Shown: positions 37,320 through 46,245, counted from the stretch's first letter. The stretch: 64,000 nt of DNA from CBFHWU01 sp965659665 (GCA_965659665.1 CBFHWU010000015.1:157954-221953); one strand, 5' to 3'. A program made the numbers and translations. Notes: generated by a model not told the origin, from the sequence alone.

Positions 37320-38231
37320 ATGATAAAGCCTTTTATAAAAAAATCAATTTCATCCCTTTACTTTCTTCAGTTCCTTAAACGCATCCGATTGGGGAAACAT
37401 ACAAGGTTTTCTTTGTATGAATTATTAGAATTATATGTAGTTGGGATTCTTAAAGGAGCGTTAACCACTCGAGCAGGAAGCATTTCATTTAGTTTTTTTA
37501 TGGCATTATTTCCTTTTTTACTATTTATCCTTAATTTGATTCCTTTTGTTCCTATCGCTAATTTTGATTCTAGTTTTTATCATTTTTTAGACACCCTATT
37601 ACCCCCTGGTTCTCATGAATTTTTTCATACTATTTATGAAGATATCAAATCTAATCGAAGAGGAGGACTTTTGTCTTCATCTTTTTTGTTGTCTATAATT
37701 TTGATGGGTAATGGTGTAAATTCTATTTTCGGTGGTTTTGAAGACTCTTATCATGTTGAGCTTTCCCGTAATTTTTTAAAACAATATTTGTATTCTCTTG
37801 CCGTGGGATTACTTCTTGCGTTCCTTTTGATGATTGCTGCAGCGGGCTTTGTGTTTTTTCAATTTTATATTATCAATCCTATTTCTGATATGGGGACTTT
37901 TACTGATTCTGACGTGTTAACTTCGGTGATGAAATTTGCTTTTATTATCACCATTTCTTTTGTTTCAAGCTCATCACTGTATTACTTTGGAACAGCCGAA
38001 GTGAATAAAATTCGATTTTTTTCCCCAGGTGCTTTTATGACGAGTTTATTATTTGCTTTAACAACAGTTTTATTTGGATTTTATATCGAAAATTTTTCAA
38101 CATATAATCAGTTGTACGGTTCTATAGCTGCATTGCTGATTCTGATGCTCTACATTTGGTTAAATTCTAATATTTTATTGTTAGGATTTGAACTCAACGC
38201 GGTCATTAATCGGCTTAAAAAACGTCAGTAA
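37320..38231 (+). CDS. YihY/UPF0761-family membrane protein
   Basis: 303-aa inner-membrane protein with six hydrophobic helices. Family features are the early TTRAGSISFSFFMALFPFLLF and the late YGSIAALLILMLYIWLNSNILLLG, with FELNAVINR at the end. Once labelled BrkB or RNase BN, the family's role is not settled. Its stop and the priA start share a base (TAATG), so the two are coupled. Confidence 0.92.
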   Translation: MIKPFIKKSISSLYFLQFLKRIRLGKHTRFSLYELLELYVVGILKGALTTRAGSISFSFFMALFPFLLFILNLIPFVPIANFDSSFYHFLDTLLPPGSHEFFHTIYEDIKSNRRGGLLSSSFLLSIILMGNGVNSIFGGFEDSYHVELSRNFLKQYLYSLAVGLLLAFLLMIAAAGFVFFQFYIINPISDMGTFTDSDVLTSVMKFAFIITISFVSSSSLYYFGTAEVNKIRFFSPGAFMTSLLFALTTVLFGFYIENFSTYNQLYGSIAALLILMLYIWLNSNILLLGFELNAVINRLKKRQ

Positions 38232-40672
38232 TGTCTCATTACGTAGATCTTATTTTGCCGCTGCCTTTACGTCAGCTTTACACTTACGAAGTAACTTTTG
38301 CTGAGTACCAATGTATTGAGTCAGGAATGCGCATCATAGTATCTTTTGGAAAGAAAAAAAAGTACACAGGTATTGTTTTTTGTATTCATGATCAACCTCC
38401 TACAAGTTATACCCCAAAACCCATTGATTATATTATTGATCATCAGCCGATTATTCAACCCACTCAAATGAAGTATTTTGAGTGGTTATCTCAATATTAT
38501 ATGTGTCCACTAGGATTAGTTGTCAAAGCTGCTTTGCCAAGTGCCATGCTTCTAGAAAGCGAAACGGAGGTGGTATTTCAACCTAAAGAAATAGACATAA
38601 ATCAATTATCTGAATCGGCATCTATTTTATTTCAATTTGTTCAAGAATACCAAAGAATTGGATTTGATCAAATTCAAAAATTGTTCGATCGTAAAAATCC
38701 CTACCCCATTATTCAAGAGCTAATGGACTTGGGTGTGGTGATTCTTCAAGAGGAAGTATATCAACGATATCAACCCAAAAAAATAAAAACTTTATCTCTG
38801 AACGATAAATATCAAACAGAAGAAGGTCTAGATAAATTACTAACAGAACTATCAAAAAAAACCAAACAGCGTGAAGTTTTAATGCGATTTATCAATGTTC
38901 AAAAAGACGGTCAAATTCCTTTATCAGCACTGAAAAAAATAAAAGGGGTTAGTGTTTCGTCTGTTCAAACCTTAATTAAAAACAAAGTTTTTATCATATC
39001 AGAAATTGAAGTTGGGCGTCTCCCATCCAAAACCATAAAAGAATTACCTCTCCCTGTGCTTTCTGATCCGCAACAGCAGGCTCACAACTCCATTAAAGCT
39101 CAATTTGAAAAAAAAGATATTGTATTACTTCACGGAGTTACTTCTTCTGGAAAGACAACAATTTATGCGCATATGATTAAAAATATGTTGTCACAAGGCA
39201 AATCCGTGTTGTATCTCATTCCAGAAATTGCTATCACTACCCAATTAATTCAACGGCTTTATGCTTATTTTGGCCAACAACTTGCGGTTTATCACTCTCG
39301 ATATACCCAAAATGAACGAGTGGAAGTATGGCAATATGTTTTGACCAATAATAAAAAAGCGCGATTGGTGATCGGCGTTCGATCATCTATCTTTTTACCC
39401 TTTTCAAATTTAGGGTTGATTGTGGTAGATGAAGCTCACGAAACAGCATTTAAGCAGTACGAATCATCCCCCCGCTACCATGCCAGAGATGCCGCTATTG
39501 TGTTGGCCAAACATCACTGCGCAAAGGTACTTTTGGGAACTGCTACTCCTTCTCTTGAATCATACTATAATGCAAAATCTTCTAAATATGGATTAGTTAC
39601 TTTAACTGAAAGATATTCGGGGGTAGTTATGCCGCATATTGATATTGTAGATGTTAAAGAAGCTTATAGAAAAAAGAAAATTAAAGGGCATATTTCAAAT
39701 CAATTACATCAAGCCATTAAAGAAACCTTAGCCGAAGGTCAACAAGTAATCTTGTTTCAAAACAGGAGGGGATACGCTTCTTTTATGGAGTGTAACACTT
39801 GCGCTTATGTTCCTCAATGTCATCAATGCGATGTCAGTTTAACTCAACATCGGCATCAACCTGGCTTGCGTTGCCATTATTGTGGATATGAGGAACCTAT
39901 TCCATCACATTGTAAAGCTTGTGGAAGCCCCACCATTGACCATAAAGGACTGGGGACACAACAAATTGAGGAAGAAATTCAAGTATTGTTTCCCAATGCT
40001 TCTATTGGCCGTATGGATTTGGATACTACTCGTAAAAAAAATAGTCACGCAACTCTGATCAATGATTTTGAACGTCGTAAAATTGATATTTTGATTGGAA
40101 CTCAAATGATAGCTAAGGGACTTGATTTTGAACATGTTTCTTTGGTAGGGGTTTACAATGCTGATGGTCTTTTGTATTTTCCAGATTTTAGGGCATATGA
40201 ACGTGCCTTTCAATTGTTAGTTCAGGTTGCAGGTCGCCCAGGACGTTCTCGTCAGCAAGGACGAGTGATCATACAAACCTTTTCGCCTGATCATCCTATA
40301 CTTTACTATGTGCATAAACATGATTATGTAGCAATGTACGATTATGAATTAAAGCAACGAAATGAATTTTTTTATCCTCCTTATGTTCGTTTGATTCGCA
40401 TTGAATTAAGATTCAAAAATTACAGCACCCTATTTGAGGCCTCTCAATGGTTTGCAAAAGCTTTGAGAGCAAATTTTAATCAAGTTTTAGGCCCTCAACC
40501 TCCACACGTAAGCAGAATAAGAAATCAATATATTCAACATATTCAGCTTAAGCTTCCTGCATCACAATCCACAGTTCAGTCAAAAGAAAAACTTTTACGT
40601 ATCCAACAAAGTTTTGAGCATATTGGTGCTTTCAGAGCGGTGAGCGTACAATTTGATGTTGATCCTATTTAA
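38231..40672 (+). CDS. priA: Primosomal protein N' (replication restart helicase)
   Basis: 813-aa superfamily 2 helicase that reloads the replisome at stalled forks. The N-terminal 3'-DNA-binding domain is followed by Walker A GVTSSGKTTIYA (about residue 303), a DEAH box in VVDEAHETAFKQYE (about 400), the zinc-binding cluster CNTCAYVPQCHQCD and CHYCGYEEP to CKACGS (about 520-565), and helicase motif QVAGRPGRSRQQG. All eight cluster cysteines are present. It overlaps the convergent LytTR gene by 4 bases. Confidence 0.97.
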   Translation: MSHYVDLILPLPLRQLYTYEVTFAEYQCIESGMRIIVSFGKKKKYTGIVFCIHDQPPTSYTPKPIDYIIDHQPIIQPTQMKYFEWLSQYYMCPLGLVVKAALPSAMLLESETEVVFQPKEIDINQLSESASILFQFVQEYQRIGFDQIQKLFDRKNPYPIIQELMDLGVVILQEEVYQRYQPKKIKTLSLNDKYQTEEGLDKLLTELSKKTKQREVLMRFINVQKDGQIPLSALKKIKGVSVSSVQTLIKNKVFIISEIEVGRLPSKTIKELPLPVLSDPQQQAHNSIKAQFEKKDIVLLHGVTSSGKTTIYAHMIKNMLSQGKSVLYLIPEIAITTQLIQRLYAYFGQQLAVYHSRYTQNERVEVWQYVLTNNKKARLVIGVRSSIFLPFSNLGLIVVDEAHETAFKQYESSPRYHARDAAIVLAKHHCAKVLLGTATPSLESYYNAKSSKYGLVTLTERYSGVVMPHIDIVDVKEAYRKKKIKGHISNQLHQAIKETLAEGQQVILFQNRRGYASFMECNTCAYVPQCHQCDVSLTQHRHQPGLRCHYCGYEEPIPSHCKACGSPTIDHKGLGTQQIEEEIQVLFPNASIGRMDLDTTRKKNSHATLINDFERRKIDILIGTQMIAKGLDFEHVSLVGVYNADGLLYFPDFRAYERAFQLLVQVAGRPGRSRQQGRVIIQTFSPDHPILYYVHKHDYVAMYDYELKQRNEFFYPPYVRLIRIELRFKNYSTLFEASQWFAKALRANFNQVLGPQPPHVSRIRNQYIQHIQLKLPASQSTVQSKEKLLRIQQSFEHIGAFRAVSVQFDVDPI

Positions 40673-41364
40673 AAAGTTTCAAAAATAGCATCTAATGTTG
40701 CTTTCCTTTTACGGCTTATGGGAAGTTTTTTCCCTGCGATATCAACCTCCCTGCTATTGTAATTATTGATTTCACAAAAGTTGACAATGTATGACTTATG
40801 AATTCGAAGAAAGCTTTCCGAGGGTAATTGTTGTTCTAAAGATTTCATATTTGACTTAATAACAATTTTATTTTTTCGTGTGTAAATGCGCTTATAATCT
40901 CCTAGTGCTTCGATCCAGATGATGTCTAAAATTTTAATTCTGTGATGAACACTCGATTTGGGAAGGGTTAAATATTTTGCATTTTGGTCCTTTTGTTCAC
41001 GAACTGTCTCAATGATTTGTGTCGCTTTATCTACAGATTGTTTAAAAAGCTTGGCCTTGATGGGATAGAGGATAAAATCTATTGGGTTAAATTGCAATGC
41101 ATCAAAAGCTTTTTTTTTGTCTCTCGAAATGAAAATAACATGAGGTTTTCTGGATAAAGATTTGTAAAAATCAAAACCCGATATATTTGGCATTTCAAGA
41201 TCTACAAACAAGACTTCACAAGAACACTGATTAATTTTTTTTTTGGCTGCTATAGCACGGTCAAATACAGACACAAGTTGTAGGTTGTTTTTATTATTTA
41301 TTAAGTCACATATTTGTGCTCTTACATCATCATTATAACTAACTACACTACAGTGAAGAGGCAT
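40669..41364 (-). CDS. LytTR-family response regulator
   Basis: 231-aa two-domain regulator. The receiver has the phosphoacceptor aspartate in EVLFVDLEMPNISGFDFY (about residue 56). The C-terminal LytTR DNA-binding domain spans about 130-231, with IIWIEALGDYKRIYT and SFLRIHKSYIVNFCEIN. No sensor kinase is adjacent, so it is an orphan here. It is divergent from the rpsF operon, an arrangement I recall as common in flavobacteria. Target genes unknown. Confidence 0.93.
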   Translation of the reverse strand: MPLHCSVVSYNDDVRAQICDLINNKNNLQLVSVFDRAIAAKKKINQCSCEVLFVDLEMPNISGFDFYKSLSRKPHVIFISRDKKKAFDALQFNPIDFILYPIKAKLFKQSVDKATQIIETVREQKDQNAKYLTLPKSSVHHRIKILDIIWIEALGDYKRIYTRKNKIVIKSNMKSLEQQLPSESFLRIHKSYIVNFCEINNYNSREVDIAGKKLPISRKRKATLDAIFETF

Positions 41365-41479
41365 GCCAGACTTGGTTTAAGTTTGCAAGATTACTAAAAA
41401 ATACCTTATGATTAAATGTTTTTAGAAATATTTAAGTTTTTATTCAAAATATAAGATTTGATTTTATAGATTATTATCT

Positions 41480-41487
41480 TATTTTCG
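41480..41487 (+). promoter_or_regulatory. Possible -7 element of the rpsF-rpsR-rplI operon
   Basis: TATTTTCG differs from TAnnTTTG at one position and is 21 bases before the rpsF start. An identical TATTTTCG lies at 37308-37315, 4 bases before yihY, so the variant may be real. Confidence 0.4.
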
Positions 41488-41508
41488 CATCCCATTAAAA
41501 TTAATTAT

Positions 41509-41847
41509 ATGAATCATTATGAAACTGTTTTCATTTTAAATCCCGTTTTATCTGACGATCAGGTAAAGGAAGCAGTAAAGAAGTATGAAGATTTCATCAC
41601 CTCCCACGGAGGCGAAATTATTGATCGAGAAGATTGGGGGCTGAAAAAGTTTGCCTATCCTATTCAAAACAAAAAAAGTGGATTTTATCACCTTTTTGAT
41701 TTTAAAATAGACGGCAAAGCAGTTGATGCTTTTGAACTTGAATTTCGAAGAGACGAACGGATTATGCGTTATCTCACTGTGAAACTAGACAAGCATGCCG
41801 AAATTTGGGCTGAAAAAAGAAGAGACCGTTTAACCGCTAAATCGTAA
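41509..41847 (+). CDS. rpsF: 30S ribosomal protein S6
   Basis: 112-aa ribosomal protein that pairs with S18 on the platform of the small subunit. MNHYETVFILNPVLSDDQVK, EDWGLKKFAYPIQNKKSGFY and RRDERIMRYLTVKLD are the family's conserved blocks. First gene of the S6-S18-L9 operon, with 3 bases before rpsR. Confidence 0.98.
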   Translation: MNHYETVFILNPVLSDDQVKEAVKKYEDFITSHGGEIIDREDWGLKKFAYPIQNKKSGFYHLFDFKIDGKAVDAFELEFRRDERIMRYLTVKLDKHAEIWAEKRRDRLTAKS

Positions 41848-41850
41848 AAA

Positions 41851-42147
41851 ATGTCAACAATTGAACAAGCAAGTAAAGGAGGAAAACAGGGTGAAATACG
41901 CTACTTAACTCCTCTAAACATTGACACCACCCAAGCAAAAAAGTACTGTCGATTTAAAAAATCAGGAATAAAATATATAGATTATAAAGACCCTGATTTT
42001 TTATTAAAATTTGTCAATGAGCAGGGCAAAATTTTACCTCGTCGATTGACAGGAACTTCATTAAAGTATCAACGTAAATTATCGGTTTCTATTAAGCGCG
42101 CTCGTCATTTAGCCCTTATGCCATACGTAGCCGACCTTTTAAAATAA
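41851..42147 (+). CDS. rpsR: 30S ribosomal protein S18
   Basis: 98-aa basic ribosomal protein. The core KYCRFKKSGIKYIDYKDP, ILPRRLTGTSLKYQRKLSV and IKRARHLALMPY are diagnostic. An N-terminal extension of about 15 residues precedes the usual core, as in other Bacteroidota. Six bases separate it from rplI. Confidence 0.98.
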   Translation: MSTIEQASKGGKQGEIRYLTPLNIDTTQAKKYCRFKKSGIKYIDYKDPDFLLKFVNEQGKILPRRLTGTSLKYQRKLSVSIKRARHLALMPYVADLLK

Positions 42148-42153
42148 AATCAC

Positions 42154-42609
42154 ATGGAGCTTATATTAAAACAAGATGTCGAAAACTTAGGCTTTAAGGA
42201 TGATGTCGTTGAGGTTAAAAATGGATATGGAAGAAACTTTTTGATTCCAAAAGGCATTGCAATACTAGCAACTTCATCTGCCAAGAAAGTGTTGGCTGAA
42301 AATCTTAAACAAAGAGCATATAAAGAAGATAAAATTATTTCAGATGCTAACGCTCTCGCCAAGCAACTCACTAATTTGGAAATCAAAATTCCTGCTAAAG
42401 TAGGTAGCGGCGATAAGTTGTTTGGTTCTGTTAATTCTGCTGAAATCTCTAGGGCTTTCCAAGCTGCTGGCCATGATATTGACCGTAAGTTTATTAAACT
42501 TTCAGGAGGTACGGTTAAACGTTTAGGCAAATACATAGCGGCTGTAAGACTTCATCGCGAAGTAACTGCTAATGTATCGTTTGAAGTTATAAAGCAAGCG
42601 AAAGCGTAA
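42154..42609 (+). CDS. rplI: 50S ribosomal protein L9
   Basis: 151-aa elongated two-domain ribosomal protein. The N-terminal rRNA-binding domain reads MELILKQDVENLGFKDDVVE and VKNGYGRNFLIPKG; the C-terminal domain has GSGDKLFGSVNSAEI. Last gene of the operon, followed by a strong terminator. Confidence 0.98.
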   Translation: MELILKQDVENLGFKDDVVEVKNGYGRNFLIPKGIAILATSSAKKVLAENLKQRAYKEDKIISDANALAKQLTNLEIKIPAKVGSGDKLFGSVNSAEISRAFQAAGHDIDRKFIKLSGGTVKRLGKYIAAVRLHREVTANVSFEVIKQAKA

Positions 42610-42626
42610 AAATATTTTTTTAAACT

Positions 42627-42653
42627 AAAACCGCTTTTGAGCGGTTTTTTTTT
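42627..42653 (+). terminator. Rho-independent terminator of the rpsF-rpsR-rplI operon
   Basis: Nine-base stem AAAACCGCT/AGCGGTTTT with a TTTG loop and a T tract running to 42653. Confidence 0.93.
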
Positions 42654-42702
42654 GCACCAATTTTAACACAAAAAAACAGATATTTGCATTCATACATTCA
42701 TT

Positions 42703-44070
42703 ATGGCTCATAAACCTTCTATTCCAAAAGGAACTCGTGATTTTTTACCTCAAGATGTTATGCGTCGAAATTTTGTTATCCATCGAATTCGTACCGAGTT
42801 TGAACGATTTGGTTTTTTACCTATTCAAACGCCTGCAATGGAAAAAACAGAGGTCCTGTTAGGTAAATATGGAGATGAAGGAGACCGGCTAATATTTAAA
42901 ATTTTAAACTCTGGAGAAAAAATTCGCAAAGCCAACTCCGATGCTTTATCAGAGGGTGACTTGTCCTCCTTTTCAAATTCGATTTCCGAAAAAGCATTAA
43001 GATATGACTTAACAGTTCCATTTGCTCGTTTTGTGGTGCAAAACCAAAATGAACTGCTCTTCCCCTTTAAGCGTTATCAAATTCAATCTGTTTGGCGTGC
43101 AGATCGTCCACAGTTTGGACGTTTTCAAGAATTTACCCAATGTGATGCCGACGTAGTAGGGTCAATCAGTATCATTCAAGAAATAGAGTTTGTTCATTTG
43201 TTCGATGCCGCTTTTGATCAACTTCAAATTAAAGGCGCCACAATTCGAATAAATCACAGAGGAATTTTAAGTGGCATAGCCAATCTCATTGGAGCATCTG
43301 ATAAGCTTATTCCTTTTACAGTTGCTCTTGACAAGTTGGATAAAATTGGTATCAAAGGGGTTAAGCAAGAAATGTCTACTAAAGGTATCGCTGATAAAGC
43401 CATTAACCTTCTTTTACCAATCATGGAGATGAAGGGAGATTTTATTCAAAAATTAGATCAGCTTGAACAAGTTTTAGTTCAACAGGAATCATCCAGAAAA
43501 GCGCTTGCAGATTTACGACAAATTGTTTCAAATTGTCAAGCTCTAAAATCTCTTTCACTCGAATTTGACGTTACCTTAGCAAGAGGTCTTGATTATTATA
43601 CCGGTGCTATTTTTGAAGTTGCAGCCCCAAAAGAGGTCGCGATCGGATCGGTGGGTGCCGGTGGACGTTACGATAATTTAACCGCTTCGTTTGGCATGAA
43701 AGATATGAGTGGCATTGGTATATCATTTGGATTAGATCGTATATGTTTACTTATGGAGAAGTTAAAACTTTTCCCCTCTTCTTTGGATGCTTCTTTGGAT
43801 ATATTAGTGTTGAATTTTGGAAATGATATCGTGCTGGATCTCTTACCTTATATTGACCAGCTACGTGCAAGCAATTTGAGGGTCATGATTTATCCAGATC
43901 ATGTTAAATTAAAAAAACAGTTAACTTATGCTGATCAATTAGGAGTTCCAAATGTTCTTATTTATGGAACAGAAGAAAAAGAGCTAAATAGTATTATTGT
44001 TAAAAATATGGACACGCACACACAAAAAAAAATATTTTTAACTCAATTAATTACATTTTTCGAAATATAA
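42703..44070 (+). CDS. hisS: Histidyl-tRNA synthetase
   Basis: 455-aa class II aminoacyl-tRNA synthetase. IPKGTRDFLPQD at the start, motif 2 KRYQIQSVWRADRPQFGRFQEFTQCD, the histidine-binding block ARGLDYYTGAIFEV and motif 3 GIGISFGLDRI are all present, with a C-terminal anticodon-binding domain (LDILVLNFG onward). It is the last clear core gene before the tRNA-fragment junction. Confidence 0.98.
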   Translation: MAHKPSIPKGTRDFLPQDVMRRNFVIHRIRTEFERFGFLPIQTPAMEKTEVLLGKYGDEGDRLIFKILNSGEKIRKANSDALSEGDLSSFSNSISEKALRYDLTVPFARFVVQNQNELLFPFKRYQIQSVWRADRPQFGRFQEFTQCDADVVGSISIIQEIEFVHLFDAAFDQLQIKGATIRINHRGILSGIANLIGASDKLIPFTVALDKLDKIGIKGVKQEMSTKGIADKAINLLLPIMEMKGDFIQKLDQLEQVLVQQESSRKALADLRQIVSNCQALKSLSLEFDVTLARGLDYYTGAIFEVAAPKEVAIGSVGAGGRYDNLTASFGMKDMSGIGISFGLDRICLLMEKLKLFPSSLDASLDILVLNFGNDIVLDLLPYIDQLRASNLRVMIYPDHVKLKKQLTYADQLGVPNVLIYGTEEKELNSIIVKNMDTHTQKKIFLTQLITFFEI

Positions 44071-44081
44071 GGTTAACAAAT

Positions 44082-44369
44082 TTATTTGTCTATGATGTCT
44101 TTCCACTTTCTTAGAAGCTCAAAAAATTCATTGAGAAACTGTTTTTTTTGTTGATCCATACTTACAATATTTTTTTTAAAAAACCACTCAACCCCATAAT
44201 GAGGGAAGGTTGAAATTATTTTCTCGATGACTTCGTGAGAGATGTCAGAATTTAAACGTAATGAGGAAGATATTGAATTTCTACCTACATCAATTTTACG
44301 TTCAAAGGAGGCAATTGAACAATCTTCAAGCTCAATTATTTTTCTAATTCTTTCGTGAATTAATCCCAT
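44082..44369 (-). CDS. Small helix-turn-helix protein
   Basis: 95-aa protein whose N-terminal 60 residues fit a phage-repressor-like HTH (IRKIIELEDCSIASFERKIDVGRNSISSSLR), followed by FPHYGVEWFF and a lysine-rich helical tail. Similar proteins in Bacteroidota carry the same FPxxxxxWLL-type segment after the HTH. Start is the ATG at 44369. It is convergent with hisS (11 bases between stops). A palindrome that also contains a consensus -7 element lies 60 bases upstream. Target unknown. Confidence 0.75.
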   Translation of the reverse strand: MGLIHERIRKIIELEDCSIASFERKIDVGRNSISSSLRLNSDISHEVIEKIISTFPHYGVEWFFKKNIVSMDQQKKQFLNEFFELLRKWKDIIDK

Positions 44370-44424
44370 GGCAATTGTTTGTTAGCATTTTTTAATGTAA
44401 TAAATAAATTTCGGAAAAAAAACA

Positions 44425-44459
44425 AAAAAAACCGACAAATATATTTGTCGGTTTTTTTT
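44425..44459. terminator. Palindromic bidirectional terminator (possible operator)
   Basis: A perfect palindrome with half-site ACCGACAAATA, centred at 44441/44442, is flanked by an A run on the left and a T run on the right, so it makes a terminator hairpin in both directions. On the minus strand it sits where a terminator for the original tRNA-Met transcript is expected. It also contains TATATTTG on each strand, so a promoter or operator role for the adjacent HTH gene cannot be excluded. Confidence 0.7.
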
Positions 44460-44630
44460 AATACTACTATTTAAAATTAGAACTCCGCACCCTACTTACA
44501 AACTATTTTGATGGGGATGGGTGTATAATTATTCGACAAGTTGTGTAATTTTTGTGTACTTTTTTTAATTCTTTAAGAAAATAATTCATGTTTAACCATT
44601 TATTTAATTGGTAATTAATGAGATGAATTG

Positions 44631-44675
44631 TAGCGAGGGGGGGACTTGAACCCCCGACCTCCGGGTTATGAACCT
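44631..44675 (-). pseudogene. 3' fragment of a tRNA-Met(CAT) gene, probable attachment site
   Basis: On the minus strand, from the anticodon stem to the 3' end, the sequence has a normal tRNA layout: loop TTCATAA with anticodon CAT (44668-44670), stem CCCGG, variable loop, T-arm GGGGG-TTCAAGT-CCCCC, acceptor strand CCTCGCT and discriminator A at 44631, with no encoded CCA. Upstream of the anticodon the match stops: the 5' side of the anticodon stem has a mismatch and no D-arm or 5' acceptor strand is found. This is a tRNA 3' end, as left behind at the far end of an island integrated into a tRNA gene. Confidence 0.8.
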
Positions 44676-44679
44676 GATA

Positions 44680-44770
44680 ATTGATGGTTTGATATGGTTC
44701 CATATAATCACATCTATTAGCTTATCAAATACTTAGAAAACACATAGGTTTGCATGTAACCGTTACTCTG
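44680..44770. other. Junction sequence with no gene
   Basis: Between the tRNA fragment and the first pseudogene there is no supported gene. The bases just beyond the tRNA homology contain short partial repeats (GATGGTTTGATATGGTTCC). It is the expected place for the inner half of an integration site. Confidence 0.4.
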
Positions 44771-44771
44771 T

Positions 44772-45317
44772 ATTAGCCTCGGAGGCTATAGTACTTATGC
44801 TCAGCTTAAAGAAGGGCAATCTATGATTAACCTTGGACTTGGTCTTAATTTCTATTACATTTCAGCATCAGGATTTTCTACCACTTTGCCACCCTTAGAG
44901 GGAAGCTATGAAGTAATGATTTCTGATGACTTTTCCGTTGGTGGATTTATTGGTGTCTACGGTGCAAAATACAAATTGAGTGGAATTGTCTCAGGAATTT
45001 CATATTAAGTCGAGACCAAGTATACCCATACAAATATTGGTGCACTTACTAACTATCATTTCATTAATTCTGATACATTTAATATGTATGGAGGTGCAAA
45101 ATTAGGCTATGTATCAGCGAAAACAAAAATAACCTAGGATGTTAATGAAATATTTGAAGAAGACGAAATTCTTGCCACAGCCGGAGCTACAGCAAGTGGA
45201 GTTCTCTTTAGTGCACATATTGGTGCTCGATACCACCTTTCAGATGGTATTGCACTCAACGCTGAGCTTGTTTATGGTATTGCATTATTGATAGTCGGTG
45301 TAACCTTTAAGTTGTAG
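44772..45317 (+). pseudogene. Degraded outer-membrane beta-barrel protein
   Basis: One reading frame encodes a recognisable small barrel: the end of a signal peptide (ISLGGYSTYAQ, cleaved before LKEGQSMINLG), strands such as GLGLNFYYI, GGFIGVYGAKY, GALTNYHFI, MYGGAKLGYVSAKT and FSAHIGARYHLSDG, and a final strand ending VGVTFKL. The frame is interrupted by TAA at 45006 and TAG at 45135, and the start of the signal peptide is missing (stop at about 44770). No frameshift is needed, so decay appears recent. A 61-codon ORF at 44823-45008 is only one piece of it. Confidence 0.8.
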
Positions 45318-45321
45318 GGAT

Positions 45322-45657
45322 ATGCGAAGTATAATATATAGCTCCTGTATTCTTTTATTAGTGCTTACAGTATTAAGCGCATGCTCTAAAGATAATGACT
45401 CAGCAGTAGAACTTTCAGGCACCCATTGGAAAAAGACCACGGATAATTCTCGATATTTTACAATTTCTAACAAAACTAAGTACGTTTATGTAGAAGGTAA
45501 TGACTCAGCAAGTGGCACATACACTTTTGATGGAACAAACGGTGTATTCCAAACAAAAGATGAAGGGAGTATAGATTTCAAAGTCAATGGAAATATTCTT
45601 TCTGTAAATCAGAATGACGATAGCCCTGATTTTGAGTCCATCTATGAAAAACAATAA
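45322..45657 (+). CDS. Small lipocalin-like lipoprotein
   Basis: 111-aa protein with a lipoprotein signal peptide (LLLVLTVLSACSKDND, lipid cysteine at residue 21). The mature part has the pattern GTHWKKTTDNSRYFTI, SGTYTFDGTNGVF and FKVNGNILSV, like the short lipocalin-type lipoproteins of Bacteroidota. It is intact although both neighbours are pseudogenes. The product at 51893 has the same overall pattern and may be a distant paralogue. Function unknown. Confidence 0.75.
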   Translation: MRSIIYSSCILLLVLTVLSACSKDNDSAVELSGTHWKKTTDNSRYFTISNKTKYVYVEGNDSASGTYTFDGTNGVFQTKDEGSIDFKVNGNILSVNQNDDSPDFESIYEKQ

Positions 45658-45669
45658 AACATAAACAAG

Positions 45670-46234
45670 ATGAAAAAAAACACTTATCCTATCACTCATT
45701 TTTATATTTAGTTCAGCTACATTGTTTGGACAGAAATGCAAACCCCACAAAAAAATTGTAGATAAAATAAACGATTAAACCACTCATTTATGGAGAAATC
45801 GAATAGACTCTAAATCTGCATCATTAAATCTTGATGGTAGAGGGCATCATGTATATTTATTTGTAGCAAAAGACACAAAAAGTAATCAAGCAAACGTAAA
45901 ACTTCAAGTAGAAAACGTAGCGTCCAAGGAAGACTCAGATATTTATGACGTAAACTTTGAAAAAGAGAGTGAATACGTTATTAAAACAGATAAAGGAGCT
46001 GTAAAATTCTTTTTTGCTCGGGTCAACAAGAATAAAAGAAATTTTTCAAAGAGCCTCTATATCACCAACCAACTTATTGCTTTTCCAAGTCAAGAAGATT
46101 TGGAAATATTAGCAAGTAGGAATTTTGAATACTTCCGTGTGACAAATGCTGATGGTGTTTCTGTAGAAGGAGAGGTAAATAAAAAGCTTTCCAAAAAGGT
46201 AAAAGCGCAATTGAATTGTTTTCTTAATCAATAA
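45670..46234 (+). pseudogene. Degraded exported protein of unknown function
   Basis: An ATG at 45670 is followed by eight A residues; removing one base restores a frame with a signal peptide (KTLILSLIFIFSSATLFGQ) and about 180 residues ending in KVKAQLNCFLNQ. A second lesion, TAA at 45776, interrupts it; CAA (Gln) would be one mutation away. The remaining 152 codons are open and contain HHVYLFVAKDTKSNQANVKL and FFFARVNKNKRNFSKSLY. I do not recognise the family. Confidence 0.75.
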
Positions 46235-46245
46235 TTCTTTCAGTT

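Noticed and set aside
44631..44720. Complete functional tRNA gene
   Set aside because: No D-arm, no 5' acceptor strand and a mismatch in the anticodon stem; only the 3' half matches a tRNA.
45006..45778. Stop-codon reassignment or readthrough explaining in-frame TAA and TAG
   Set aside because: TAA, TAG and TGA all end normal genes elsewhere in the window and no core gene has internal stops; adjacent pseudogenes are the simpler reading.
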